From Caprimulgus europaeus (taxonomy: Eukaryota; Chordata; Aves; Caprimulgiformes; Caprimulgidae): a DNA stretch of 64,000 nucleotides. How positions within the stretch are numbered: position 1 is the first letter of the stretch; every line of letters starts with the position of its first letter. Under the pieces are notes generated by a model. That model ran no database searches. It was given only the letters and a program-made list of their open reading frames with translations, and was not told where the DNA came from. The stretch is taken from contig OU015528.1 of NCBI GenBank assembly GCA_907165065.1, positions 33,998,515 through 34,062,514 on the forward strand, in the 5' to 3' direction. Made by a program: the position numbers and the translations under genes. This document shows, piece after piece, positions 1-11,000 of this stretch.

Positions 1-1060
1 AACAAGGAAAGTCTCAACCTGCTGGGACCTGCAAGCAGCTTGTGCTCAAAGCATTGATTTCCATTGTCTCCAGCAACCTTAATCCAAACCCGATCTTACC
101 TCCTTCTATTCAGCCTGAAAGAAGAATAACTAACATGCCAGTCAATTTTACCACCTGTACACAGAAGGCATGACTGACAGAAGCTAGCATTGCTTTCCAG
201 CAAGACAGTAGTTTTATAGTAACTTGCTGAAACCACTTCTGTGCTAATAAAACTGGGAATTTATTTAAAGAAAAGATACTCCTAAAGATTGTGTCTGTAT
301 TGATTTTTTACCTTGTTCCATTTCCTTTATTTACATCTGGGTAAAACAAAAAGGTTTGCTTTATTTACACCTGGAGAAAATGAAAACAATCCATTTTGCA
401 CATGAATATCATGCTGTTCAGTAATGAGGCTTCTTGCTTCAGGAAATTTGCTCTTTGTTCTCCTGGACGCATTCTCTGTTCTTTATTCTTTCTCACACAA
501 CAGAGCATTAATACTATCTGATGAAGAAAAGGGAAATTGCACTATGATGCCTTTTAATAAGCATTATTTTTCTTACCACTGAATGGTCACTAGAGAGAAG
601 GTATGCTGCAGTAGCTTGGACTGGTCTCAGAGGATTGCTTTTAATCAAGGAATGATACCCAACATCACCAGGCACTTACCTAGTTTTTGAGTGCATGCAA
701 CATGACCAGACTCCTACAATCAAGGAACTCAAGAACATTTTTCTTGTGCCTTTTTCATTGCCTGCTCTCACATCGCTTGTTTTAAAGCATTTTATTATGG
801 ACTGGATTTCTGCAAACGTTTTGAGACGCATCTAACGTAGCTCACATGTATGGGGCCACCGAACTTGGCACAAAACCCGTGCCTATGATGTTTATAATGT
901 TTGTTAGAGGCCTTGGCCTCCTGCTCAGAGGGAGAAGCCTGGCAGGTCCCTTTGCCGCATGTGAAAGCCACACGACCACATTTAAAAGCAAATTCATGCG
1001 TGCGCATAAACCCTGCTCGGGTCTGTCTCTACCGACGGATTGCTTCTAGATATGGTAAAG
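1..1060. other. Intergenic DNA upstream of the RAB21 CpG island
   Basis: AT-rich DNA without a coding exon that I can recognise. An AATAAA lies near 246, which could belong to the 3' UTR of an upstream gene. In other vertebrates that neighbour is TMEM19, but nothing in this stretch proves it. The short open frames here look like chance. Confidence 0.5.
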
Positions 1061-1581
1061 CCGCTTGTTACCCTCCGCCCCACGGCTCCCGCCGGTACGT
1101 GCCTCGGGCACAGGCGGGTGTTTCCAGCAGCGGCGGGACAGACCCGCGGAGCTGCTCCCCCCACGGCGGGCCTCTGCGAGCAGCTGCTGCCTCCGCCCCG
1201 GCGGCCGCTCCGGCTGCCCTTTACGGGCAATGGAAAAATCCAGCCGCTGTCGGGAGCTGACTCACTCGGCCCCCGCCTGAGGAGGCCGCCGCCCGCAGAG
1301 CCGCTGGCAGGCAGGTCGGCAGGCACGTCCACTTACAGCCACCCCTGCGCCCATGCGGGCGCTCACGCAGCGGCGAAGCGAAGCGAACCTAATCGTATCG
1401 CACCGCACCGCCACGCCGCCACGCCCCACGAGGCCCGGGGGCGCGGCCTGAAGGAGGAGGTCCCGCCCGCCACCGCCTGCGGCGCAGGCCCCGCCCCTCA
1501 GACACCTCAGGCCCCGCCCCCCTCCTTCCCCTCCGCGGCTCTTGGGCGGTGCCTCTCGCCGCCGTCGCGTCCACCCCTCCC

Positions 1582-1625
1582 ATTGGCGGCGGGGGGTGCG
1601 CGTGACCGAGCGGTGCGTGACGTAG
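1582..1625 (+). promoter_or_regulatory. Inverted CCAAT box and CRE/ATF-like site
   Basis: ATTGG at 1582-1586 is a reverse-strand CCAAT (NF-Y core), and TGACGTAG at 1618-1625 differs from the CRE octamer TGACGTCA in its last two bases. They are 31 bp apart in a TATA-less CpG island. The match is by sequence only; occupancy is inferred. Confidence 0.5.
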
Positions 1626-1849
1626 GAGGAAGAAGACGCCATTAGGTGGAGCGGGGCCGTCCGCCGCAGGGAACGCTGTGGCTCTGGTGTCTCTTCCGTC
1701 GCCCCCATCCCCTGGCGCCACCACCACCTTCCCTTTCCCTCGCCTGCCCGCTCCCTCTTTTGCTCCCGCCTCGCGGGTCCCTGTCCCGGTGGGCGGTGGC
1801 GAGGGTGGTGGTAGTGGCGGCGGTGTCGTCCCGCGGCTGCGGTGCGTTG

Positions 1850-1855
1850 ATGTGA
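1850..1855 (+). promoter_or_regulatory. Start-stop upstream ORF (ATG TGA) in the RAB21 leader
   Basis: An ATG at 1850 is followed at once by TGA, ending 34 nt before the RAB21 start codon. It is the only ATG I see between the CCAAT/CRE sites and the main start. Start-stop elements can stall initiating ribosomes in other mRNAs. Whether this one is in the mRNA depends on the transcription start lying upstream of 1850. Confidence 0.55.
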
Positions 1856-1889
1856 GGCGGCGGCGGCCCGGCTCGGCGGCAGGGCGCGG

Positions 1890-2036
1890 ATGGCGGCGGG
1901 GGCCGGGGCGGCGGCCGGGGGCCGCAGCTTTTCCTTCAAAGTGGTGCTGCTCGGGGAGGGCTGCGTGGGGAAAACCTCCCTGGTGCTGCGCTACTGCGAG
2001 AACAAGTTCAACGACAAGCACATCACCACCCTGCAG
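1890..2036 (+). CDS. RAB21: RAB21 coding exon 1
   Basis: Residues 1-49: Ala/Gly-rich leader (about 2-11), beta-1, P-loop and switch I. Ends in phase 0 at CAG with donor GTGCGG. It lies inside the CpG island and is itself very GC-rich. Confidence 0.95.
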
Positions 2037-5000
2037 GTGCGGGCCGGGCCGGGGGCGGGCGGGGAGCCTCCTGCCCCGTGCTGCCGGGGCGAGGTGGGAG
2101 GGTGTGCTGCTCTTCTCCCCTTCCCTGGCGCACCTGCTAGGAATGCTGGCCGCTGCCAGCCTGCCCCTCCGCCCTGGAGCTCCGCAAACCCGCACTGGGG
2201 TTTCGGTGCTTGCCGTCTTGTTTACCCCGTAACGGTGGCCGGAGCGAGCACTGCCGCCATGCAGGTGGTGGCTGTCCGCTGCCGAGCTGGCTGGAAGCTG
2301 GTTTTTCTTGTTCTTTTTATGCCTCAGACTTCAGCTTTCAGTACTTAAAGGTTTCGTTTCCATTCTGAATGCTGTTTGTTTTTTCCAGTTATGTCTTCGT
2401 TTGAGTCTTGGGAGGCGTGACTTGAAAGTGATGTTATTGTAACCATTGATAGTGGACTGATGACTAAGTGTTTCATGTGCTGTATTTCTGTTAATCATAG
2501 TCTTCCTCGTGTTCTCAAATCCTAACATGAGCTACATAAATAGTGCTGCTTAAAGAAAACAGCTTTCATAAAATGGTTTATGAGATTAAGGCTTATGATT
2601 TAGTAACAGAAAAGATTCTTACGGCTTACTTCCTTGTCACATTATCTCCCTGAATTTTGGCCTGATTCTCAGTAGTACTGTCTGCTAGTTTATAAAGAGT
2701 TAAAAAGTGATGTTTCACTTAAGAAATGTGACAGACTGCTTGAAAGTAATGTTTTTGTGTTAGCTGCTAGCATTCAATGGCATCTATGCTATGGTACAAA
2801 ATAAAATGCTTGTATTGTAGATGATATTGGAAAACATATTTTAAACTTCATTTTGTGGGTTGTATGTTAAGTCTGTTGGGATGTCTCTGCTTGCTTAACC
2901 ATTTTATTTGCAGTTACACCAGTTGCACGGCATCTTGCTTAGCAGTTGTGAGCATGTATATGAAAGTGTGGTTTTAGCCCTGTAATGTGTACTGCTTTTA
3001 ATACTTTTTTTATTTTTTGTAAATAAAGAAACAAACCCTACCACCACATGGGCCACTAGTGGGTTTTGAACTACTTTTGAGGTTCTCTGAAGTATAGAAT
3101 AAATGGTAGGTGATGCTAAAAAAGAGCCTTAGGGTAGTTGTGCACTGTTCCCGTTAATTTAGGGGAAAATTGTTGTGGATTTGGTATCTTGGAAGTACTT
3201 GATCATGAAACTTTCCAAAGCAACATTAGAGATGCACTAAAAACAGTACAGTGAGTATTTCAGAAACAGATACTGTTGCTCCGTTTTTGCTCTAAAGAGC
3301 TAAAAGGAACATGTTTTTAACTTCCTTACCCTATGTTCATACTTTGCTGTTGGATTAATTTATTTGGTAGGTTTACTAGGCATGGTGTGGTGTTTATGGC
3401 AAGCTGATTGTAGCTCTGATTGCCACAGAGGTACCTGATATCTGCCACACTACAGAAATGAGTGGTAGGTTGTAGGTGCCAGAGCAGCAGTTGTAATTTT
3501 CACCTGAAGTGTAGCATTGAGCAGTCATTTAAAGTGCATTGACATGATCACATATAGCTGAATTCTGATATCCCATGTAGAAGGAGTAGAGCCAAGTATT
3601 TGTCATGTGAAGCTGCTTGCTGTTTTGTTAATAAGAGTTCTTTAAATCTGTAGTGGAAAACCTAAAATTAGAAGCAAGAAAGTCAGTTGGAATACAGGTG
3701 TCATAAAATGGACCTTTAAATGGCTCCACAATGTTGACAGTAGTGTCTCTAGATACCATGGTTTGAGAGCTTTTGGTTTTGACTGTCTGGAGGTGAGGTG
3801 TGTGCTTGTAGAGGAGAGGAAGTACATGCTCACAGCTGATAGGAAGATTTTGTTTCTCCACTGTGATTAGGTTTCTGGTTGCTACCTTTAACTGACTGCC
3901 CTGTGTTTCTCAGCTCATTTGCTCTTCCCTTCTGAGCCATTTTAGCCACATGTACTTCTTACTGATTGTAAAATTTAATGTCAGTTGCTCTTGGATCTTA
4001 GTGTACATCATGTGTGCTTGTGAGGTATTATCTTTATTATTTGTTTTTGTACATCTTACTAAAACTTTCTTCTAGAATTGTAAGTTCTTCCACTAGCAAA
4101 TTAAAATATCTGATTAAGCAATGAAGTGACATTTGTGCAAGACATCCTGTTTTGTTTTGTTGTTTTGGTTTTTTATTAAAGGTTTAATCTGATAAGGTGG
4201 CTTTGTTTCATGGCACCAATTCAAAGTGTTGCAGCAAATTACTTTTGTTCCAGTAAAGCCAAAATTAAATAAATACAAAGCTTTTCATTCGGCAAAGGAG
4301 CCACTGTGATGAATCATACGAAAAGATCACTAGATACTGAGGGGAGAGGCTCTCCATCCACAGTAATCTCTGACTTAAAAAAAAAAAAAAGGTACTGTGT
4401 AGTGCTTTATTCCAATCTGATGACAACAAAAAGGGTGGTGAGACTGTAGCCTTCTGGAAACTTTATTTAGTGATGTTGGCTGATGCTTCCTGCAGTATGA
4501 GCCTGGTGATGGGGGAGAGCACAGGAAGTCTTTAAATTGGTCAGTGTGAATCCTTTATCTATACTGTATATCTGTGCTTTCCTATCTGAATTCAAACACT
4601 TAAGTATTACTCTGTTGTATACACTCAAATAGAAGAATTTATTTTGTGCTAGTAAGAGAAGGTTTTTAGAGAAAGGGAGCTATTTCTCTTTCTTTCCCAC
4701 ACCACCCTCCATAAATGCTAGCTAGAGGGAAATGGTGAACTGGAACTTCCTTACATTGAGGTTAGCAGGCTGCTGGATGTGTTGCTGTAGCTTGTTAGTT
4801 TGAAGTCATGTATTTAAGATACTGATAAGTTAATTTCAATTTGTAAATTATCTACTAATTCACATAACAAAACATGCATCTAGAATAATGTGAAAAAGCT
4901 GATGCAGGAAAGGTAGAGGTTTTTTGCAAGCAATTATTATAATCCATAACCTGTTGTCAGGCCTGGTGGGACAGTTAGAATTAGTTCCCGTTGATTGAAA

Positions 5001-8000
5001 TACTGAGGTCAGTGATCTTGTCTTGATTATATTAATTTATAGATTAGAATTATTTTAAGTGAACTGTGCTGGAATTACTCCAATAATAAGCCTACTGTTT
5101 ATTAAACTATTAAAAAAAAAAATATGGGTAGGCACTTTTGTTAGTTAATTACTCAAGATAAATACAACTTTTGTGTTCTAATCTCTCAAATGTGTGGAGG
5201 ATTGCAAAATATCCAACCCAAGAGAGCCACAGATGTGGTGCTAATCATGCTATACAGATCCTGATTGCTTTGGTGGACTTGTGTAACCTGGAAAAGCTGT
5301 CTTGGCTGTCTAAGATAGCTGTGGGGAGTGTGGGGGGAAAGGCAGTGCAAGGAGTTCAGAGCTACATGCGGTGTTGATGTGTCTGGCTTGCCTCTGTTGA
5401 AGATGAAGCAATCAAGAGGCAAGTGACATAAACCTGCTTTTATTTAGTGACTTTTAGGAGAATCTTTTCCAGCTGGGTCTTCCTTGTGTTCTGCTCAGGC
5501 CCCTTTCTCAGCTGCTAACAGGGTCGGATGGACAAGTGAAACTGAGCTCTTAAAAGAAAGAATTAAAAGAAGGAAAAGATTTTCTACAGGCACATAAAGA
5601 GCATGGAATTTTAGCTCTTATAATTGCCTTATCCTTTTCTTCTAAGTGTATAAGTATTCTTCATACCAGTCATAAGACTATTGTCAAAATAACAATATTA
5701 GTAGTTCGCTTAAAAGACTTGCTTTTGAGATTACTTATTTTTGAATTAACTGTGGGCCTGTGCATTTGTGGGGTTTTGAAAGTGCTAGCAAAAATGAATG
5801 CCATAGTAATGAAAATAATATGGAAAGGAATTACTGATTGTAAATCGAGTCACAACTCGGGTTTAAATATGTAGTACTCAATTTGGTAAATTCTTGGGAG
5901 ATTAGAAAAAGTGTTGAGTCCTCTTCTATGTGTAATTAATTACCTAATGCTATCTAGACTACTGATTTCAAAGGCATTGACACTCTTGGCAGCTGACTTT
6001 TTTTCGTAAACTATCTCAGAACAGTAATTAAGGCTTTTAATTCCATGTTGGGTTCCCCCAAACTTCTAAAAACTGTGTAGTCCTGCTGTTCACCTGACTT
6101 TTTTTTTTTAATTTTTTTATCTGTAACCTCAGAATAAGTGAAAAGTAGTAACTTTGCTCTTCATGAGACAAATGGAACTTGAAGGCAGGGGATGTTAAAA
6201 GGTAGATATTGGCTGGCTGGCCTTTGGCATGTTTGCTGCTCTGACTGTAAAATGCACTGATGGTAAATACACTAAACTTATGCATAGCTATTAATTCAAG
6301 AACAGAGCCTGCTAGCAATATTTTTCAAGTATATGAACACAGTGAAGAAAAATAAAGCATTTTAAACTGTAATATAGAATTGACTATTTCTTGCAGCATG
6401 TTCACAGAGCCTTCTGCTCATTACTAAACATGACTACTTCAAATACCAGGTTCCAGTCTTGTTACCAGGCAAGATTTTTAGACAGACTTGCTTGTAATCA
6501 AGATATCTGATGTAGGATATTGTCTCTCAGTTTTTGGCTTTGAACCTAAGACTTTTGGTAGGCTAAGACTTAATTAGTACAAACTCATCAAGTTTTAATG
6601 CAGAGAGCAAGTACAATTGCCAGCCTCCTCTGATTTTTTTAATTTTTTTTTTTTTTGGTCAGGAGACACTAAAAAACCTTACTTGAATATGAGACTTCTA
6701 ATACTTGGTTATGTAAGAAAGGAAGTACTGTACTCTTAGTGCTAAGAGACTGTATTGCTGTCAAAAGCTGTAGGGACCTGAAGGACTGCTGATACTTAAG
6801 CAAAACTTGTCTGTGGGGATAAGCCTACTTTAATATTTGCTCTGTCAGATAGTAAAGATAGCTGTGCTGTTGATTGAGCCAATGTCTAAAGCCACAATGA
6901 TATAACTTTATGAATACTGAGTTCTGTGGTCTTTTAAAATATAAATCCTGTTTTTCTGAAGGTTTCCTTTTGGTCCAGATATGTGATGCTCAAACACTTG
7001 CATGAAACCCTTATCTGAGGAGATCTGATTTTCGGTGTTGTGATGAAAGCAAACAGTACTCAAAAGAGCTTTTTCTTTGCAATTTACAATAGAGTATCAA
7101 GTAGGGTGGTACAGTAGATCAATAAAATATTGTCAGGTAAGCTTGATTCATTGTGCCTAACCATTCCTTCTCTTAATATGGCACAAGTGTTGATGGATTA
7201 AAACTTCTGAAAGCTGTAAACTTTCTGCAGAGTTCTTGATTAAAGAATTAGTTTTCTAGATGTTTAAGATTTGCTACTCAGCTGTTAAACTGTTTGTTAT
7301 GAGTTGGGCAGTGTTAAATACTTTTAATGTGCTGTCTGGTTCTGAAGTTGACTTATGCCACCTCACTGTAGACTGAAGAGGTAACATTAATGCTTTAGCT
7401 ATGTTAAATACAATAGTCACAATGATTAGTTCTTTGCTATATCCTCTTGGAAACTTTGAGTATTTTTCTTTCCTGTGGTCTGTTGTCTGCCCTGTTTATT
7501 AGACTTTGTGTAAAGTTTTGGGGGAAGGTACAATTTAATTCAAAAAAGAAGAGAAGTTTCTTGAATCATCTCACCTTAGGTTATACAAATGCCAGAGTTC
7601 ATGCTAGGGAAGTAGCTGAAGAGCAGGAGCTGCTTCAGCAGGTGGGTGTTGGATGACTTTAATTGTAATACCAGCAGCACTCTAGAGAGGCACTTTCACA
7701 GCAGTTCAGGTGGGTGTAAATTGAACTACCATGGTCTCCTCTGTGCATACTGGTTGCTGATGTAGTTAAGCAGCAAGCTGGTTCAAGCAGCTGATCTGAC
7801 CCATGACACTCTGCACGTACACGTGACTTTTAGTCAGTCCAATGCCTAGTCAATGCTCATACAAAGAACTTGAGTTGAACTGCTACAGTCCAGCCTAAAA
7901 TAATCTGAACATATCATAAGATACCACTTTTTGGTATCTGAACACAAGTTGAGGCAAACCTGAAAGGAAAACTGAGTATAATTTAAGGAAAAAGACAAAA

Positions 8001-11000
8001 GTTAACCTTTGGCAACAGAATCGTTTGATGTTAACCAGTTACTGCTAGTCTTCAGAATGAGGGGAGTATCAACCCCTTCAGACCCTGTTCTAGCCTGTTA
8101 AACTTTTATTAAATTTTATATTTCTTTTAGCCACTGAATTATACACTGGGTAATAGAGGTGGTATTTGAAAATATGGATCATGGAGGCTTGGAGAATGGG
8201 CATACTCTTGAGTTACTGAAATTAGACTAACCTTGTAATATGCTCTGGTCCTGTAAAATATTTTCAGAAGTTGAAGTAGTGGAATTGTGAAGAGTGGCTT
8301 GTATACTTATTCTGAGGCTTTTCTTACCCTCCACTTCCTTTCCTTTTGTGTGTTAGCTGAGAAGTATATCGCTGAGCTTTCAGGAACAAGGTCTGGGGGT
8401 AAAAAAACCCCCAAAAAACCAAAACAACAAAACAAAACCACACCACTACCCCAAAAAAGTCCCACTGCCCCGTGGGGAGAGTTGTGGGCTCACTTCATCA
8501 AAAAAACGGGAAAAGATACAGACAAGGAAACTTGCAGAATAGTAGTGTTCTGAGACTTCTAGCAAGAAACTATTATTTTCTTCTAGTAGCTCACTAACAG
8601 TGACCTGCTCTGCTAATTCCTGCAAATTAAAAATCCTGTTAGGCTGGTTTCTACCCAAACTTCACATACTCTTGTGGAATGCTTCAAGTTCAGTTTAGAT
8701 TTATCAGTGTTGTGAATTCAGGTTCTTTCCATGCAACCCTTTTATCTTTCCCAAATCATTCAAAACAGCAGCAAAAAGATGTAGTAGAAGATTAGCTTAA
8801 GCCAAATTTATTTAGTGTAGACTCCTGGCAAACTGCAGTGAAATGACTAACTGGCTTTGTATTGACTCAGCCTTCTGGCTTAAAGAGTATTTTGATCCAG
8901 AAATCTGTCTTTTATTGATTCAGATGTTTTTATTAGTAGAATAATCTGAAGTCAAATGAGATATTTTTGTGTAAAACTTAACTCTAATCTGTGTTGCTTT
9001 CCAGGCATCTTTTCTTACAAAGAAGCTAAATATTGGTGGGAAAAGAGTAAACCTTGCAATATGGGTATGTTTACTTTCCTATTTTCCCTCCCATAGCTAA
9101 ATAGAATATTTTCCTGAAAAATTCCTTAGATTTACTAGAACTCAAATATTAGGCACTTGTAAATAAAGTAGAATTTCAAAGTATTTGGAGTTTCTTGAAG
9201 CATTTCTTGCTTTGTCTTAAATGCTAACAAGTGTATTTTAAATGCAGGATACAGCTGGTCAAGAAAGATTTCATGCATTGGGGCCGATCTACTACAGGGA
9301 TTCTAATGGCGCTATTCTAGTATATGATATAACAGATGAAGACTCTTTTCAAAAGGTACTGGACAGGTTTTTACCTCCATGCAAGATGTAAACTGATTGA
9401 AAGATAATCTGTGATATGACTGCGTAAATGGGAATCTTCTGTTTTCACCAACAGGAATATACACAAGATCTGCAAATTTAGACCATATAATGGAATTGTA
9501 TATTTTATTCGTATTCTTTTGAAGGCTGACTTTTTCAGTCTGCTAAAGTTCTAGCAGGGTTGTTAAAAGAACACCAGAGAATTAATGTGTGAGTTACCTG
9601 TGACAGGCTATAAAAAACCCAGGCTATTGTGATAGTATACAATACTGATCTCTGCTGTTTAAACCAAATTACTAAAAGATATTAAGTGGCATGGCCTTTT
9701 ACAGATCTGAGAACTCTGAAAATGCAATACATGGTAGTGGAAACATTACTTTCTCAGTGATAATAGATATTTGGACTTCAAATCCTCATCAAAACCTGAA
9801 ATTTGATGGCTAATTATTTGACAGCAGTATTAGTTGATCAGTCTGGACAGGTGAGTGTTTTTCCAACCCTGTGTCAAATCAGTGCTGTCACTCTATAGGG
9901 TGTTAGAGCTGAAAACTGGTGGCACTCTTTCCTGAGTGAGTATGTCTCCTATTAGCTTGTGGCAAAACCAGTAGGACTTCTCTGTAGAGGAGTAAGAAAT
10001 TGTGGTTGTATGGGCAAGGCTTGGGTTAGCAGTGATAGAAGTAGTATAAGGATATAGTTCCACAACAGCTTAAGTGATTCTAATAGTCTGATGTAGGGCA
10101 AGCAAAGCACTGGTGCTAGCAGTCAGACTCTTGCCCCCCATCTGCAGAATTGTCATGACCTGGGAGTACTACTTCAATTTGTGCCTTTTCATGCTGAGCT
10201 CTACTTAGCAAAATCCTGTGATAACAAAACACTTAAATTCTCAGAAAAAAGCGAGAAGGTTAGTTTGCAGAAGTTACTGCATAACTACCTCTGTATCATG
10301 TATCCTAACTATTTTTAGGTTCTTGAAGTGATTGCCTCCCTTCAAGATTTAAATTCCCTTAAAATAGCAGTCCCTAAATCAGTGCAATGATTGTACAACT
10401 TCAAAGCATGACAACGGAATTGCTAAGAGACACCTTACCATCAGCTGACTTGACACTCTTGTCCCATCTGTTCTCTCAGGAAGCACACATCTGTTGTAAT
10501 CTAACCTGAACAATTCAGTTCAGGTACCTCTACCTTTAAAGTACCATTTGTGATCTGTCAGTAAGTGCCTGTTGATAAAAGATCTCATGCCTGACCTAAA
10601 GTGGCCAATGCAGTGAACTTGTTCTTTGGAGTGAGGCTAACACGAGTGTGGTGAGTTATATTTCTGGAGTAATTAAACCATTTTATCTAAGTCATTTGCT
10701 CTTAATTTCAATTGTGAACTAAAACCTGATGAACAAGAGCCATGCATCAGTATGTAAAGAATATTTTGTCCATCTATGTTGCTCTGAAAATGTTTGTTTA
10801 AACAGTTAATGAAGAAAATGGGTCAGTTCTGCAATGCTTAAGCTAGTAGTATATCAAGTGAAAATAAACCTACCTCTGTTCTTTTTGCAGGTAAAAAACT
10901 GGGTTAAGGAATTAAGAAAAATGTTGGGAAATGAAATCTGTTTATGTATAGTAGGTAAGTTTTGTTGGTTTTTGGTTTGTTTTTTTTTTAACATGGGATT

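Larger units (their letters stand above)
1065..2300 (+). promoter_or_regulatory. RAB21: CpG-island promoter of RAB21
   Basis: A sharp rise in G+C and CpG begins near 1065 and fades after about 2300, surrounding the first coding exon. No TATA box is evident. GC-box sequences (CCCCGCCCC-like) lie near 1490-1520, an inverted CCAAT box (ATTGG) at 1582-1586, and a CRE/ATF-like TGACGTAG at 1618-1625. The CCAAT box and CRE-like site lie about 265-310 bp upstream of the start codon, a usual arrangement for a housekeeping promoter. The transcription start is not determined; between 1630 and 1700 would fit these sites. The high G+C creates several long open frames on both strands that are not genes. 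Confidence 0.8.

Noticed and set aside
1-300. 3' end of an upstream gene such as TMEM19
   Set aside because: Expected from synteny and there is an AATAAA near 246, but no coding sequence is recognisable here, so it cannot be claimed.
1040-2348. Several long open frames on both strands in the RAB21 CpG island (up to 268 codons)
   Set aside because: They are Arg/Pro/Ala/Gly-rich products of GC-rich, stop-poor DNA, overlap promoter sites or exon 1 in other frames, and resemble no protein family.
8395-8412. GGGGGT and ACCCCC inverted arms around an A run
   Set aside because: Only six-base arms in a low-complexity A/C-rich patch; too weak to call a structure.
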